Assembly: GCA_938040055.1 (NCBI GenBank)
Contig: CALHWY010000012.1
Location: forward strand, 62,001-126,000
Direction: 5' to 3'
Origin: an uncultured Endomicrobiia bacterium
GTDB taxonomy: Bacteria; Elusimicrobiota; Endomicrobiia; Endomicrobiales; Endomicrobiaceae
Length of the DNA stretch: 64,000 nt
Under the pieces are notes generated by a model. The model saw nothing but the letters and a program-made list of their open reading frames with translations. It had not been told where the DNA came from and searched no databases. Position 1 is the stretch's first letter; every line of letters starts with the position of its first letter. Made by a program: the position numbers and the translations under genes. Shown here one piece after another: positions 54,204 to 61,214 of this stretch.

Positions 54204-55238
54204 CTAAATATTGATTTTGTTGATGTTATCTCTATTAAAATTTGGGGAAAGGTGTTTGTAGCGGTTTAAAACCTCTATTTTTTTAATCCTGGCCCAGTCC
54301 ATTATGACTAAACCATCTATTCCTGACATGAAGGCCCAAGATATAAAAGTATGTCGGCAAGTATGGGCAGTTCCTCTGATTTTTAGTTCTTTGAGCTTTT
54401 TACGTATGTTGGCGCTCATAGAATATATCGGATTAGCCGTTTCTTTTGAGATTTTAACGATAAATTCGGCTTCAGGGTACTTTTGTCTCAATTTCAATAA
54501 ATATGCCTTTAAAGCGGAATGTAACGGTATATAGACAGGGTTTGGATTGCTTTTCCTTGTTTTATAAGGCATTATCATAACTAAATCCCGGTCAAAGATT
54601 ATATGCGACCATTTCATCAACATTGCTTCTTTTAACCTTGTGCCGGTATATATCATAATAAATAATACTGTAAGCATTGATTCGGATTTGATTGTATCCT
54701 TCATTTTAGACCATTCGTCTTGCGTAAAATATTTGTCTTTTACAACTGCCATTTGCGGGTATGGAGCAATGGGGGCGGCTTGATGCTCGATAGGAATCTT
54801 TTTTTCTTTTATTGCATAAGTGAACATATTTTTAATAGTGTTCATTTCGCGGTTAATACTGCTTTCTTTTATGCCTTCTTTTTTTCTTTCTTCGCGGTAA
54901 TCTCTTAATTTGTCCGTTGTAAGATCTTTCAGATAAACAGGTTTGAGGATGCGGTTTACAAGTTTTATAGTTTGTTTGTCGCGTTCCGGAGCGTCTTTAG
55001 TTTGCTTGCTAAACTTCATATACATATCGCAAAAAACCGCCCATGTAACAGTATCAGGGTTAATGTTTCCGCCTTTTAATAGTTTTCTTTTTTCGTTTTC
55101 GGTCGCAAGAAAGGCGATTTGTTCTTCTTTTGCTTTGTGGTAGTTTTTTTCTTTGCAAGTATATCGGCGCTGCTTGTAGTCTGCATCTCTATATAGAAAA
55201 CTATACTTCCCATTACGTAGTTCTAATTTTGAGGGCAT
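54204..55238 (-). CDS. int: Tyrosine-type prophage integrase
   Basis: 344 residues. An N-terminal arm-binding/AP2-like part (LELRNGKYSFLYR), a SAM-like core-binding domain (about 60-160) and a catalytic domain (about 165-344) with R201 in YTGTRLKEA, Lys in YKTRKS, HTCRHTF (H292, R295) and nucleophile Y327 in LNRYKHLSP. The position usually held by the second His/Trp (9 residues before Tyr) is Ile. It is encoded leftward toward the tRNA-Val att site and is responsible for integration and excision of the element. Confidence 0.93.
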   Translation of the reverse strand: MPSKLELRNGKYSFLYRDADYKQRRYTCKEKNYHKAKEEQIAFLATENEKRKLLKGGNINPDTVTWAVFCDMYMKFSKQTKDAPERDKQTIKLVNRILKPVYLKDLTTDKLRDYREERKKEGIKESSINREMNTIKNMFTYAIKEKKIPIEHQAAPIAPYPQMAVVKDKYFTQDEWSKMKDTIKSESMLTVLFIMIYTGTRLKEAMLMKWSHIIFDRDLVMIMPYKTRKSNPNPVYIPLHSALKAYLLKLRQKYPEAEFIVKISKETANPIYSMSANIRKKLKELKIRGTAHTCRHTFISWAFMSGIDGLVIMDWARIKKIEVLNRYKHLSPNFNRDNINKINI

Positions 55239-55252
55239 ATTTTTTCCGGTGG

Positions 55253-55678
55253 TTATTTTTTATCTAAGGATAAAATTATTTTATTTAGATACTGTACTCT
55301 CATGTGTAATTTCTTGACTTTTGCTTCGTCCGTATAATCATACTCATCTGAAATTATAAAGGATTGTATTTCGAACATCTCTTCTTCAAGTTCTTTTTTA
55401 GTTTTTTCAGGGATATATTCGCTTTTCAGCAAAAAAGAACAAGTTTTAATTAGTTCATTATTTTCCTGTATAGCCCAATAGCTAATGTTTTTTTTCAAAG
55501 CATCAAATTTTCTTTGTTTTCTTTCATTTTGTATATATTGTAGAAGAATTATAACAACAAGAATAAAGAGGGTTATATTATTTGGATTTTCAGATCCGAT
55601 GAGTAGAAAAAGTATAAATCCACTAATAAATAACAAAACAATTAAATCTTTTATAAACTCTTTTGTAGCGTCTTTCAT
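55253..55678 (-). CDS. Small membrane protein with cytosolic helical tail (lysogeny arm)
   Basis: 141 residues: two hydrophobic segments near the N-terminus (about 12-28 and 34-47) followed by a charged, helical tail. No family recognised. It starts in a 4-base overlap with the lipoprotein-HTH gene upstream, so the two are translationally coupled. It sits between repressor and integrase, the usual place for lysogenic-conversion or superinfection-exclusion genes. Confidence 0.6.
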   Translation of the reverse strand: MKDATKEFIKDLIVLLFISGFILFLLIGSENPNNITLFILVVIILLQYIQNERKQRKFDALKKNISYWAIQENNELIKTCSFLLKSEYIPEKTKKELEEEMFEIQSFIISDEYDYTDEAKVKKLHMRVQYLNKIILSLDKK

Positions 55679-55971
55679 TCTCTAAAAAACCATTCCAATG
55701 GTCTATTTGTAAGCTTGATAATTTTTTGAAAAGTAAATACATCAGGAAGTATTTTACCATCTTCAATATCAATTAAATATTTTTCAGGAACATCTAATGC
55801 GACTGAAAAATTAAGTTGAGAATAATTTGCCTGTACTCTCGCTTTTTTGACTTGCTCAGATAGATATAAGAGATCTTTGATATTTGCTTTCTGTGGATTA
55901 TATGTACTATGCAAAGTTGTGCAAGAAGTTAAGAAACAAGTAAAAAATAATAAAACAAGTATTTTCTTCAT
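55675..55971 (-). CDS. Lipoprotein carrying an XRE-type helix-turn-helix domain
   Basis: 98 residues. A lipoprotein signal with lipobox LTSC (C17) is followed by a linker of about 20 residues and then an XRE-like HTH (about 40-96: VKKARVQANYSQLNFSVAL, EKYLIDIEDGKILPD, FQKIIKLTNRPLEWFF). The last stretch closely parallels the neighbouring repressor's LKKIASATGQPLQYFF, suggesting both HTHs share origin. A DNA-binding fold on an exported lipoprotein makes no sense as a regulator. Phage TP-J34 Ltp, a superinfection-exclusion lipoprotein built from HTH domains, is a precedent. There is no ribosome site; TATAAT ends 6 bases before the ATG. Confidence 0.65.
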   Translation of the reverse strand: MKKILVLLFFTCFLTSCTTLHSTYNPQKANIKDLLYLSEQVKKARVQANYSQLNFSVALDVPEKYLIDIEDGKILPDVFTFQKIIKLTNRPLEWFFRE

Positions 55972-55977
55972 AATGAT

Positions 55978-56010
55978 ATTATAGATAATGTTTCTTGTAT
56001 TTGAAACATT
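55978..56010 (-). promoter_or_regulatory. Leaderless-type promoter with an overlapping 8-bp palindrome for the lipoprotein gene
   Basis: Minus strand: AATGTTTC-8 bases-GAAACATT (56010 to 55987), 3 bases, TATAAT (55983-55978), 6 bases, ATG. The palindrome occupies the spacer/-35 region, the position expected of an operator. It differs from the repressor operators at 56467 and 56494. Confidence 0.5.
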
Positions 56011-56437
56011 ATTTTTTCTTTCCTTTCTTCTTTCCGAGAAGTTTTAATTTTAAAGCCAGTATCTCTTTTTCTTTTTCGAGAAGGGCTAATTGAGTTAATA
56101 TTTCTTTCTCGTCATCATTATTCTTTCCTGAAGTATATTTTTGTTCTCCTTTCGATACATAGCTTACCGGCTTACTATTAGAGATCGGACTATGATTTCC
56201 AGTAGTTATATTTACGGAGTTATCAAAAAAATATTGCAACGGCTGCCCCGTTGCTGAAGCAATCTTTTTGAGAGTAGTAATTCTTGGCATGGATGTCCCT
56301 GTTATCCATCTGCTTACCCCCTGTTGTTTTATCCCAAGTTTTTCCGCAAGAGTTTCCTGTGTTAATCCGGCAAGATGCATTGCCGTATCAATCTTTTCTC
56401 CAATGTTTTTCCCACTTTTCTGACTTTGTTTTTTCAT
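56009..56437 (-). CDS. XRE-family phage repressor (CI-like)
   Basis: 142 residues with an N-terminal HTH (about 15-73: AGLTQETLAEKLGIKQQGVSRWITG) and a disordered/charged C-terminal part ending in a Lys-rich helix (EILTQLALLEKEKEILALKLKLLGKKKGKKK). No LexA-like peptidase domain is present, so induction would not be by RecA-stimulated self-cleavage. It is transcribed leftward, divergent from the early genes, and two palindromic operators lie between. GAGG precedes the ATG. Confidence 0.82.
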   Translation of the reverse strand: MKKQSQKSGKNIGEKIDTAMHLAGLTQETLAEKLGIKQQGVSRWITGTSMPRITTLKKIASATGQPLQYFFDNSVNITTGNHSPISNSKPVSYVSKGEQKYTSGKNNDDEKEILTQLALLEKEKEILALKLKLLGKKKGKKK

Positions 56438-56459
56438 TTATCCTCTATAAAAATAACTA

Positions 56460-56488
56460 TTGACATTACATCATTTATGTTGTAATAT
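56460..56488 (+). promoter_or_regulatory. Rightward early promoter of the prophage (PR-like)
   Basis: Perfect -35 TTGACA, 17 bases, TAATAT. Operator 1 lies between the two boxes, so repressor binding would block polymerase. Confidence 0.75.
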
Positions 56489-56511
56489 TGAAGTACATCA
56501 AATACGATGTA
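56467..56511. promoter_or_regulatory. Twin repressor operators
   Basis: O1 56467-56484 TACATC-ATTTAT-GTTGTA and O2 56494-56511 TACATC-AAATAC-GATGTA. O2 is a perfect 6+6 inverted repeat; O1 differs by one base. They are 27 bases apart. O1 fills the promoter spacer and O2 covers the predicted start site. Confidence 0.75.
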
Positions 56512-56679
56512 AAATAAACTTAAAGAGAATTAAAAATGCACCGGAAATGTATTAATCAAATCTATCGTCTTTTTAAAAATAACAGTTGCTGTTCTGCAAT
56601 TAATCTTTCCGGTGCATTGCAGAAAGCAACTTCCAGCAGAGGTAATCTTGTGAAAACAAGATTACCTCTTTAATTTTTG
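56495..56679 (+). ncRNA. Structured prophage immunity-region RNA ending at a perfect terminator
   Basis: Predicted transcript of about 185 bases from the repressor-controlled promoter. (a) AATGCACCGGAAA (56535-56547) is perfectly complementary to TTTCCGGTGCATT (56606-56618). (b) GTTGCT.TTCTGCAA (56585-56599) pairs with TTGCAGAA.AGCAAC (56617-56630), placing most of the first target in its loop, which allows a pseudoknot or a switch. (c) The terminator stem at 56638-56669 is 13 bp and perfect. A 45-codon reading frame (ATG 56536 to TAA 56671) runs through all of this, so a small protein is the alternative, though its ribosome site is weak. Confidence 0.55.
56638..56679 (+). terminator. Perfect 13-bp terminator behind the prophage early promoter
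   Basis: AGAGGTAATCTTG / CAAGATTACCTCT, 6-base loop, then TTAATTTTT. It separates the short RNA from the early genes, so these need antitermination, read-through or their own promoter. Confidence 0.85.
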
Positions 56680-56725
56680 TATTTTAGCAAGTTTATATAT
56701 GCAAAGCAAGAAAAAGGAAGGGATT

Positions 56726-56950
56726 ATGAGGCAATCCGAAGCAAAGAACGACAACAAAGAAATAATGCCGCATATGTTTGTTGGGGTTGCGATGTACAGT
56801 ACAAAGCAACTTATGCAAATGTTTAAACTTAAAACCGCCGGGGCGGTACATCGTAAGTTAAACGAGGGATTAAAAGTACATCGTATTAAGTGGAAAAAAC
56901 AGTTTTTTTACAGCGTCGAAGATTTGCAACGAAAACTTCGCGGTTTTTAA
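56726..56950 (+). CDS. Excisionase-like small HTH protein
   Basis: 74 residues from ATG 56726 (GGAAGGG 6 bases upstream; ATG 56699 has no ribosome site). The core MYSTKQLMQMFKLKTAGAVHR..NEGLKVHRIKWKKQFFYSVEDLQRKL follows the winged-helix pattern of MerR-like/excisionase-family proteins. First protein gene of the rightward early region, fitting an excisionase or Cro-like role. Confidence 0.65.
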   Translation: MRQSEAKNDNKEIMPHMFVGVAMYSTKQLMQMFKLKTAGAVHRKLNEGLKVHRIKWKKQFFYSVEDLQRKLRGF

Positions 56951-56990
56951 AACTGTAATAAAAGTAGTTATAGCAGAAAAGGGGGAAACA

Positions 56991-57194
56991 ATGTCTTTGG
57001 ACGAAGTAAAAGAGTTTGTGGTGGAAAAAGACTGCGGCGGCGCTTTTTACTGCCAAACGGTGTATGCGAAGACAGAAGAAGATGCCATTGAAAAGGCAGT
57101 GGCAGGTGGCAGGTGGGTTTTAGCGATGGAAGAAGAAGATATAAAGGCAAAACTTATTAAAGAGCCGGAATATTATGCGATTGAGGTGGCATAA
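56991..57194 (+). CDS. Small phage protein, unknown function
   Basis: 67 residues, acidic, beginning MSLDEVKEFVVEKDCGG. No recognisable domain. GGGGGAAA lies just ahead of the ATG, and it overlaps the next start by one base, supporting it as a real gene in the early operon. Confidence 0.6.
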   Translation: MSLDEVKEFVVEKDCGGAFYCQTVYAKTEEDAIEKAVAGGRWVLAMEEEDIKAKLIKEPEYYAIEVA

Positions 57195-57610
57195 TGGAAA
57201 ACGAAAAAGATTTAATCAACGAAATAAAAGAAATTATGCAGGAGTGTACGCACTTTGCAAAAATCGGATCCTGTTATGGATGTAGCGATGTAAAGTGCGT
57301 ACACGGCAGGTATATAGGGCTTATTTTAACACATTTGCATAAGTTGCTTTGTGCTGTACAGTACGTACATGGCAGGTATATAGGGCTTATTTTAACCGGC
57401 CTTGCGGCGGGTAAAGGTTCCGGAGCCGAAACTATTGATTTTAAAAGCGGAAAAATTATTGGTACGGAAACGATAAACGGACTTTCAAGGCAGGAAATGA
57501 AAGAGTGTATACAAATGGCAAGCGGGGAATATAACAGTTTTGACTTTGAAAAAGCGTCCCTTCAGGAGATATACGCAATATACGAAAAGGAGTGTGGAAA
57601 CGGAATATGA
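57194..57610 (+). CDS. Phage protein of unknown function with an internal 11-residue repeat
   Basis: 138 residues. Cys-rich N-terminal part (CTHFAKIGSCYGCSDVKC). The segment VHGRYIGLILT occurs twice, 22 residues apart, with unrelated residues between; the underlying DNA repeat is 33 bases. No family recognised. It is coupled to both neighbours by 1- and 4-base overlaps. Confidence 0.55.
   Translation: MENEKDLINEIKEIMQECTHFAKIGSCYGCSDVKCVHGRYIGLILTHLHKLLCAVQYVHGRYIGLILTGLAAGKGSGAETIDFKSGKIIGTETINGLSRQEMKECIQMASGEYNSFDFEKASLQEIYAIYEKECGNGI
57298..57396. repeat. 33-base direct repeat with a 33-base spacer inside a phage gene
   Basis: CGTACAYGGCAGGTATATAG then GGCTTATTTTAAC at 57298-57330 and 57364-57396, one mismatch, spacer unrelated to flanks. 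The first copy partly overlaps a perfect 13-bp inverted repeat GTGTACGCACTTT (57244-57256) / AAAGTGCGTACAC (57292-57304). Confidence 0.75.
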
Positions 57611-57975
57611 AAGGATTTTTGAGAAGTTTGGATGAGCCTGTTTATTATGTGAAATTTAAATATATCGTGCTTTGGGCAGTAATGTTGATTGCTTTTTTTA
57701 CCGTTTTACAGGTTGCCGGGGCAATTGCTGTAAATTATATAGACATGAAATATCCGGGAACGCTCTATTCGGCTTCTGCCGGCGGAATGAGAACAAATAT
57801 CGGAACCGCAATCAAAATGAAGGCCGCGGGATATAAGAAAGGCTGTCCGGATCTTATGGTATTTGAACCACGTAACGGATTTAAAGGCCTTTTTATTGAA
57901 ATGAAAGCGCCTAAAAGCAAGCTCGGGGATAAAGGACAGGCCAATGAAAGTTTTAAATCAATATATAGACGATAA
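57607..57975 (+). CDS. Membrane-anchored, C-terminally short VRR-NUC nuclease-like protein
   Basis: 122 residues from ATG 57607 (ATGA overlap). A hydrophobic segment (about 18-40, YIVLWAVMLIAFFTVLQVAGAIA) precedes a VRR-NUC PD-(D/E)xK core: YPGTLYSASAGGMRTN, GYKKGCPDLMVF (D82), FIEMKAP (E98, K100) and G..GQ (Q111). Phage VRR-NUC proteins are normally soluble and have a further helix and strand after the Gln; here the frame ends 11 residues later, overlapping the methyltransferase start by 32 bases. Confidence 0.7.
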   Translation: MKGFLRSLDEPVYYVKFKYIVLWAVMLIAFFTVLQVAGAIAVNYIDMKYPGTLYSASAGGMRTNIGTAIKMKAAGYKKGCPDLMVFEPRNGFKGLFIEMKAPKSKLGDKGQANESFKSIYRR

Positions 57976-58930
57976 GATAGCCATATACAACGGCGACAGC
58001 TGTGAAACAATAAAAGATATAAAGGACAATAGCATTCATTATTCTATCTTTTCGCCGCCGTTTGCAAGCCTTTATGTTTACAGCAACTCCGAACGTGATC
58101 TGGGTAACTGTAAAAATCATACCGAGTTCTTTGAGCATTTCAATTTCATCATTAAAGACCTTTTCAGGATCATAAAGCCGGGACGGTTATGTTCTTTTCA
58201 CTGCATGGACATACCACTTATGAAAGAGCGTGACGGACATATCGGGCTTATGGACTTTCCGGGTAAGCTGATTACGATGTTTCAAGATGCAGGCTTTATA
58301 TATCATTCTCGCGTAGTAATTTATAAGGATCCGCTTGTAGAAGCTACACGCACAAAAGCCATAGGGCTTATGCATAAACAGATTAAAAAAGATTCTGCAA
58401 TGTGCCGCAATGGACTTCCTGATTATGTGGTAACCATGAGAAAGCCTGGCGCAAATGATGAGCCTATTGCACATCCTGACGGTTTGACGGAATTTGTTGG
58501 CGAGAACGAACCAAATGCCCCAAAAAAGGAAGCGGCATTAAAAGCAGGATATAGTAGAAAAAATAAGAATTGCCAAATGGCAAATGACGATCCGGTATAT
58601 TCGCATCATGTCTGGCGCCGCTATGCAAGTCCTGTATGGATGGATATCAGACAGTCAAATACGCTTCAACGCAATAGCGCACGTGATGAAAAAGACGAGC
58701 GGCATATATGTCCGCTTCAGCTTGATGTTATCGGGCGCTGCCTCGAACTATGGAGCAATGCCGGTGATATTGTTTACAGTCCGTTTATGGGTATCGGAAG
58801 CGAGGGCTATGAGGCGATACTCCGCGGCCGCAAATTCATAGGTTGTGAGTTAAAAGAGAGTTATTATCGTCAAGCAGAACAGAATATTAAAATAGCTTTA
58901 ACGATAAAAAAACAAACGGAGTTGTTGTAA
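57944..58930 (+). CDS. Phage DNA methyltransferase (N4-cytosine/N6-adenine, beta type)
   Basis: 328 residues. The catalytic motif IV FSPPF (about 36-40) comes before the AdoMet motif I region (YSPFMGIGSEGYEAILRGRKFIGCEL) near the C-terminus, the order of beta-class enzymes. A middle variable region is likely the target-recognition part. No endonuclease partner is visible, so it is probably a phage orphan protecting the DNA. Overlaps the helicase gene by one base. Confidence 0.85.
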   Translation: MKVLNQYIDDKIAIYNGDSCETIKDIKDNSIHYSIFSPPFASLYVYSNSERDLGNCKNHTEFFEHFNFIIKDLFRIIKPGRLCSFHCMDIPLMKERDGHIGLMDFPGKLITMFQDAGFIYHSRVVIYKDPLVEATRTKAIGLMHKQIKKDSAMCRNGLPDYVVTMRKPGANDEPIAHPDGLTEFVGENEPNAPKKEAALKAGYSRKNKNCQMANDDPVYSHHVWRRYASPVWMDIRQSNTLQRNSARDEKDERHICPLQLDVIGRCLELWSNAGDIVYSPFMGIGSEGYEAILRGRKFIGCELKESYYRQAEQNIKIALTIKKQTELL

Positions 58931-60303
58931 TGAATTACAGAGATTTTATTCAAAATAAATTCAAAGTTAAAAAAGACTGCGGATTCGAGTTGGATAGAAA
59001 CGAACTTAATCCGAAGCTGTTTGCATATCAAAAGGATTTGGTCTTGTGGGGCTTACGCCGCGGCAAATCCGCATTTTTTACCGGAACGGGTACCGGAAAG
59101 ACGTTTATGCAGGTTGAGTGGGCAAAACACGTTCATGCAAGGCTTAACATGCCGGTGCTTATATTGAGTCCTCTTGCGGTAAGTGTACAGACCGTCAACG
59201 AAGCTCGAAAGCTGGGCATAGACGTTAATTTATGCCGCGAGCAGGCAGAAGTAGTCAATGGAATCAATATCACGAATTATGAGAAGCTTGAGCATTTTGT
59301 TCCAGTATCTTTCGGCGGCGTTGTTTTGGATGAAAGCAGTATTTTAAAGTCTTTCGCTTCTGCTACACGCAATACGATCATTAACGGATTTAGAGAAACC
59401 CCGTTCAGGCTTGCATGTACGGCAACGCCGGCGCCTAACGATTTTATGGAGCTTGGAAACCATAGCGAGTTTTTAGACGCTATGACAAGGACGGAGATGC
59501 TCTCGATGTTCTTTTATCATGACGGCAGTGATACGGCTAAATGGCGACTTAAAGGACATGCAGAGGATAAATTTTGGGAATTCGTTGCTAGCTGGGCTGC
59601 GATACTCACAATGCCGTCAGATTTGGGTTATGACAATGACGGATTTGAATTGCCACCACTTAACTACAATGAAATCGTTGTGAAATCAAACAGCATTCCG
59701 GAAGGATGGTTATTTGCTTTTGAAGCTCAGAACCTGCAGGAACGCCGCGAAAACAGAAGATCAACTACAAAGGAACGTGTCGCTGTCTGTGCCGATATCG
59801 TTAATAATTCAAACGATATACATCTTGTATGGTGTGATTTCAACATTGAAAGCGAAATGCTAAAAAAATCTATAAAAGATTGCGTTGAAGTCAAAGGTTC
59901 GGATTCTCCGGAGTATAAAGAAAAAGCAATGCTGGACTTTGCCGCGGGAAAGATTAAATGCCTTATCAGCAAGCCGTCTATCTGCGGATTCGGGCTTAAT
60001 TTTCAGGTGTGTCATAACATGTCATTTGTCGGCTTATCTGACAGTTTCGAGGCTTATTACCAGGCTGTGCGCCGTTGCTATCGTTTTGGACAGACAAAAC
60101 CTGTAAACGTCAATATTATCACATCAGACCTTGAGGGCGCTGTTGTTGAGAACATCAAAAGAAAAGAAAAAGACAGTTTGCGGATGCATGCGGCTATGGT
60201 AGAGCATACGAAGAGTTTTGTTAAGGAAAATATCGATAACATAAAAACATACGATAGGGATTATAATCCTACGCAAAAGATTATTATTCCATCGTGGATT
60301 TGA
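58930..60303 (+). CDS. SNF2-type phage helicase
   Basis: 457 residues. Walker A GTGTGKT (52-58), DEAD-like VVLDESS, motif III CTATPAPND, and the motif V-VI region (GFGLNFQVCHNMSFVGLSDSFE then QAVRRCYRFGQ). Helicases of this type are typical of phage replication/recombination modules next to methyltransferases and VRR-NUC nucleases. Confidence 0.9.
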   Translation: MNYRDFIQNKFKVKKDCGFELDRNELNPKLFAYQKDLVLWGLRRGKSAFFTGTGTGKTFMQVEWAKHVHARLNMPVLILSPLAVSVQTVNEARKLGIDVNLCREQAEVVNGINITNYEKLEHFVPVSFGGVVLDESSILKSFASATRNTIINGFRETPFRLACTATPAPNDFMELGNHSEFLDAMTRTEMLSMFFYHDGSDTAKWRLKGHAEDKFWEFVASWAAILTMPSDLGYDNDGFELPPLNYNEIVVKSNSIPEGWLFAFEAQNLQERRENRRSTTKERVAVCADIVNNSNDIHLVWCDFNIESEMLKKSIKDCVEVKGSDSPEYKEKAMLDFAAGKIKCLISKPSICGFGLNFQVCHNMSFVGLSDSFEAYYQAVRRCYRFGQTKPVNVNIITSDLEGAVVENIKRKEKDSLRMHAAMVEHTKSFVKENIDNIKTYDRDYNPTQKIIIPSWI

Positions 60304-60314
60304 AAGGATGAAAA

Positions 60315-60605
60315 ATGAAAAAACAAAAAGTTTATATCGCAGGGAAAATTACTGGGGTGGAAAATTATAGGAAAAAATTCGCTGCGGCGGAGAAAATGCT
60401 TAAAGAAAAAGGTTATAAACCGTTAAATCCGGCCAGAATTAAGCATAAAAAGGATGCGGAGTATTTATATTACTACTGGAAGGCTTTAAGCCTGTTAAAG
60501 CAAGCAGATTTTATTTATTTGATGCCGTGTGCATTACAGTCTCCCGGGGCGAAAGTCGAAATACAGATTGCGGAGTTATGCGGAATAGCGGAGTTGAAAA
60601 TATGA
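60315..60605 (+). CDS. DUF4406 / nucleoside-2-deoxyribosyltransferase-like protein
   Basis: 96 residues: KVYIAGKITGVENYRKKF, GYKPLNPARI, LLKQADFIYLMP and SPGAKVEIQIAELCGI follow the DUF4406 pattern, common in phages, possibly acting on nucleotides. Overlaps the methyltransferase gene by 4 bases. Confidence 0.8.
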   Translation: MKKQKVYIAGKITGVENYRKKFAAAEKMLKEKGYKPLNPARIKHKKDAEYLYYYWKALSLLKQADFIYLMPCALQSPGAKVEIQIAELCGIAELKI

Positions 60606-61204
60606 AAGTTTTAGTGGCTTGTGAAGAATCGCAAAGAGTTTGTATTGCCTTTAGAGAAAGAGGCCATGAAGCCTATTCTTGCGATATTTTGGACTGTTCG
60701 GGCGGACATCCGGAATGGCACATAAAAGGCGATGTATCGCCGTTGCTCAAAGAAAAATGGGATTTAATTATTGCTCATCCGCCCTGCACATATCTTGCAA
60801 ATGCAGGCCTTCACTATTTAAAAAGTAAACCGGATCGGCTTGCAAAACATACAGCGGCAGTTGATTTTTTTATGTCAATCTATAATGCCCCTTGCGAACG
60901 TGTTGCTATAGAGAATCCGATAGGGTGGATAAACACGCATTTTCGCAAGCCTGATCAAATAATACAACCTTATTTTTTTGGCGATCCTGAAATTAAGACA
61001 ACGTGCCTTTGGTTACGAGGCCTCTCGAAACTTATTCCTACAAATATGCTTAATCGTCCAGAGCCTAAAGGTCATATCATCAGAAAAAGCGGGCCAAAAA
61101 AAGGACAAAAATACAACTATTATTGGCGGCAAGGGAAGAATGCCAAAATGAGAAGTAAAACGTTTCTCGGTATAGCAAAAGCTATGGCCGAACAATGGGG
61201 ATAA
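60602..61204 (+). CDS. Phage small DNA cytosine-methyltransferase-like protein
   Basis: 200 residues from ATG 60602. The AdoMet-like start VLVACEESQRVCIAFRERGHEAYSCDI, the PC catalytic motif HPPCTYLANAG (C62) and AIENPIGW (ENV-like motif VI) match the short phage-type C5 methyltransferase family. It is much shorter than host Dcm enzymes and lacks a clear target-recognition domain. Activity is plausible but unproven. Confidence 0.75.
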   Translation: MKVLVACEESQRVCIAFRERGHEAYSCDILDCSGGHPEWHIKGDVSPLLKEKWDLIIAHPPCTYLANAGLHYLKSKPDRLAKHTAAVDFFMSIYNAPCERVAIENPIGWINTHFRKPDQIIQPYFFGDPEIKTTCLWLRGLSKLIPTNMLNRPEPKGHIIRKSGPKKGQKYNYYWRQGKNAKMRSKTFLGIAKAMAEQWG

Positions 61205-61214
61205 AGGGGAGAAA

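Noticed and set aside
56009..56437. LexA/CI-type self-cleaving repressor
   Set aside because: The protein is only 142 residues and lacks the Ala-Gly cleavage site and Ser/Lys peptidase domain.
57298..57396. True phage-borne CRISPR mini-array
   Set aside because: The repeat lies in frame within a coupled gene and has no internal hairpin; kept only as a repeat and a question, not called CRISPR.
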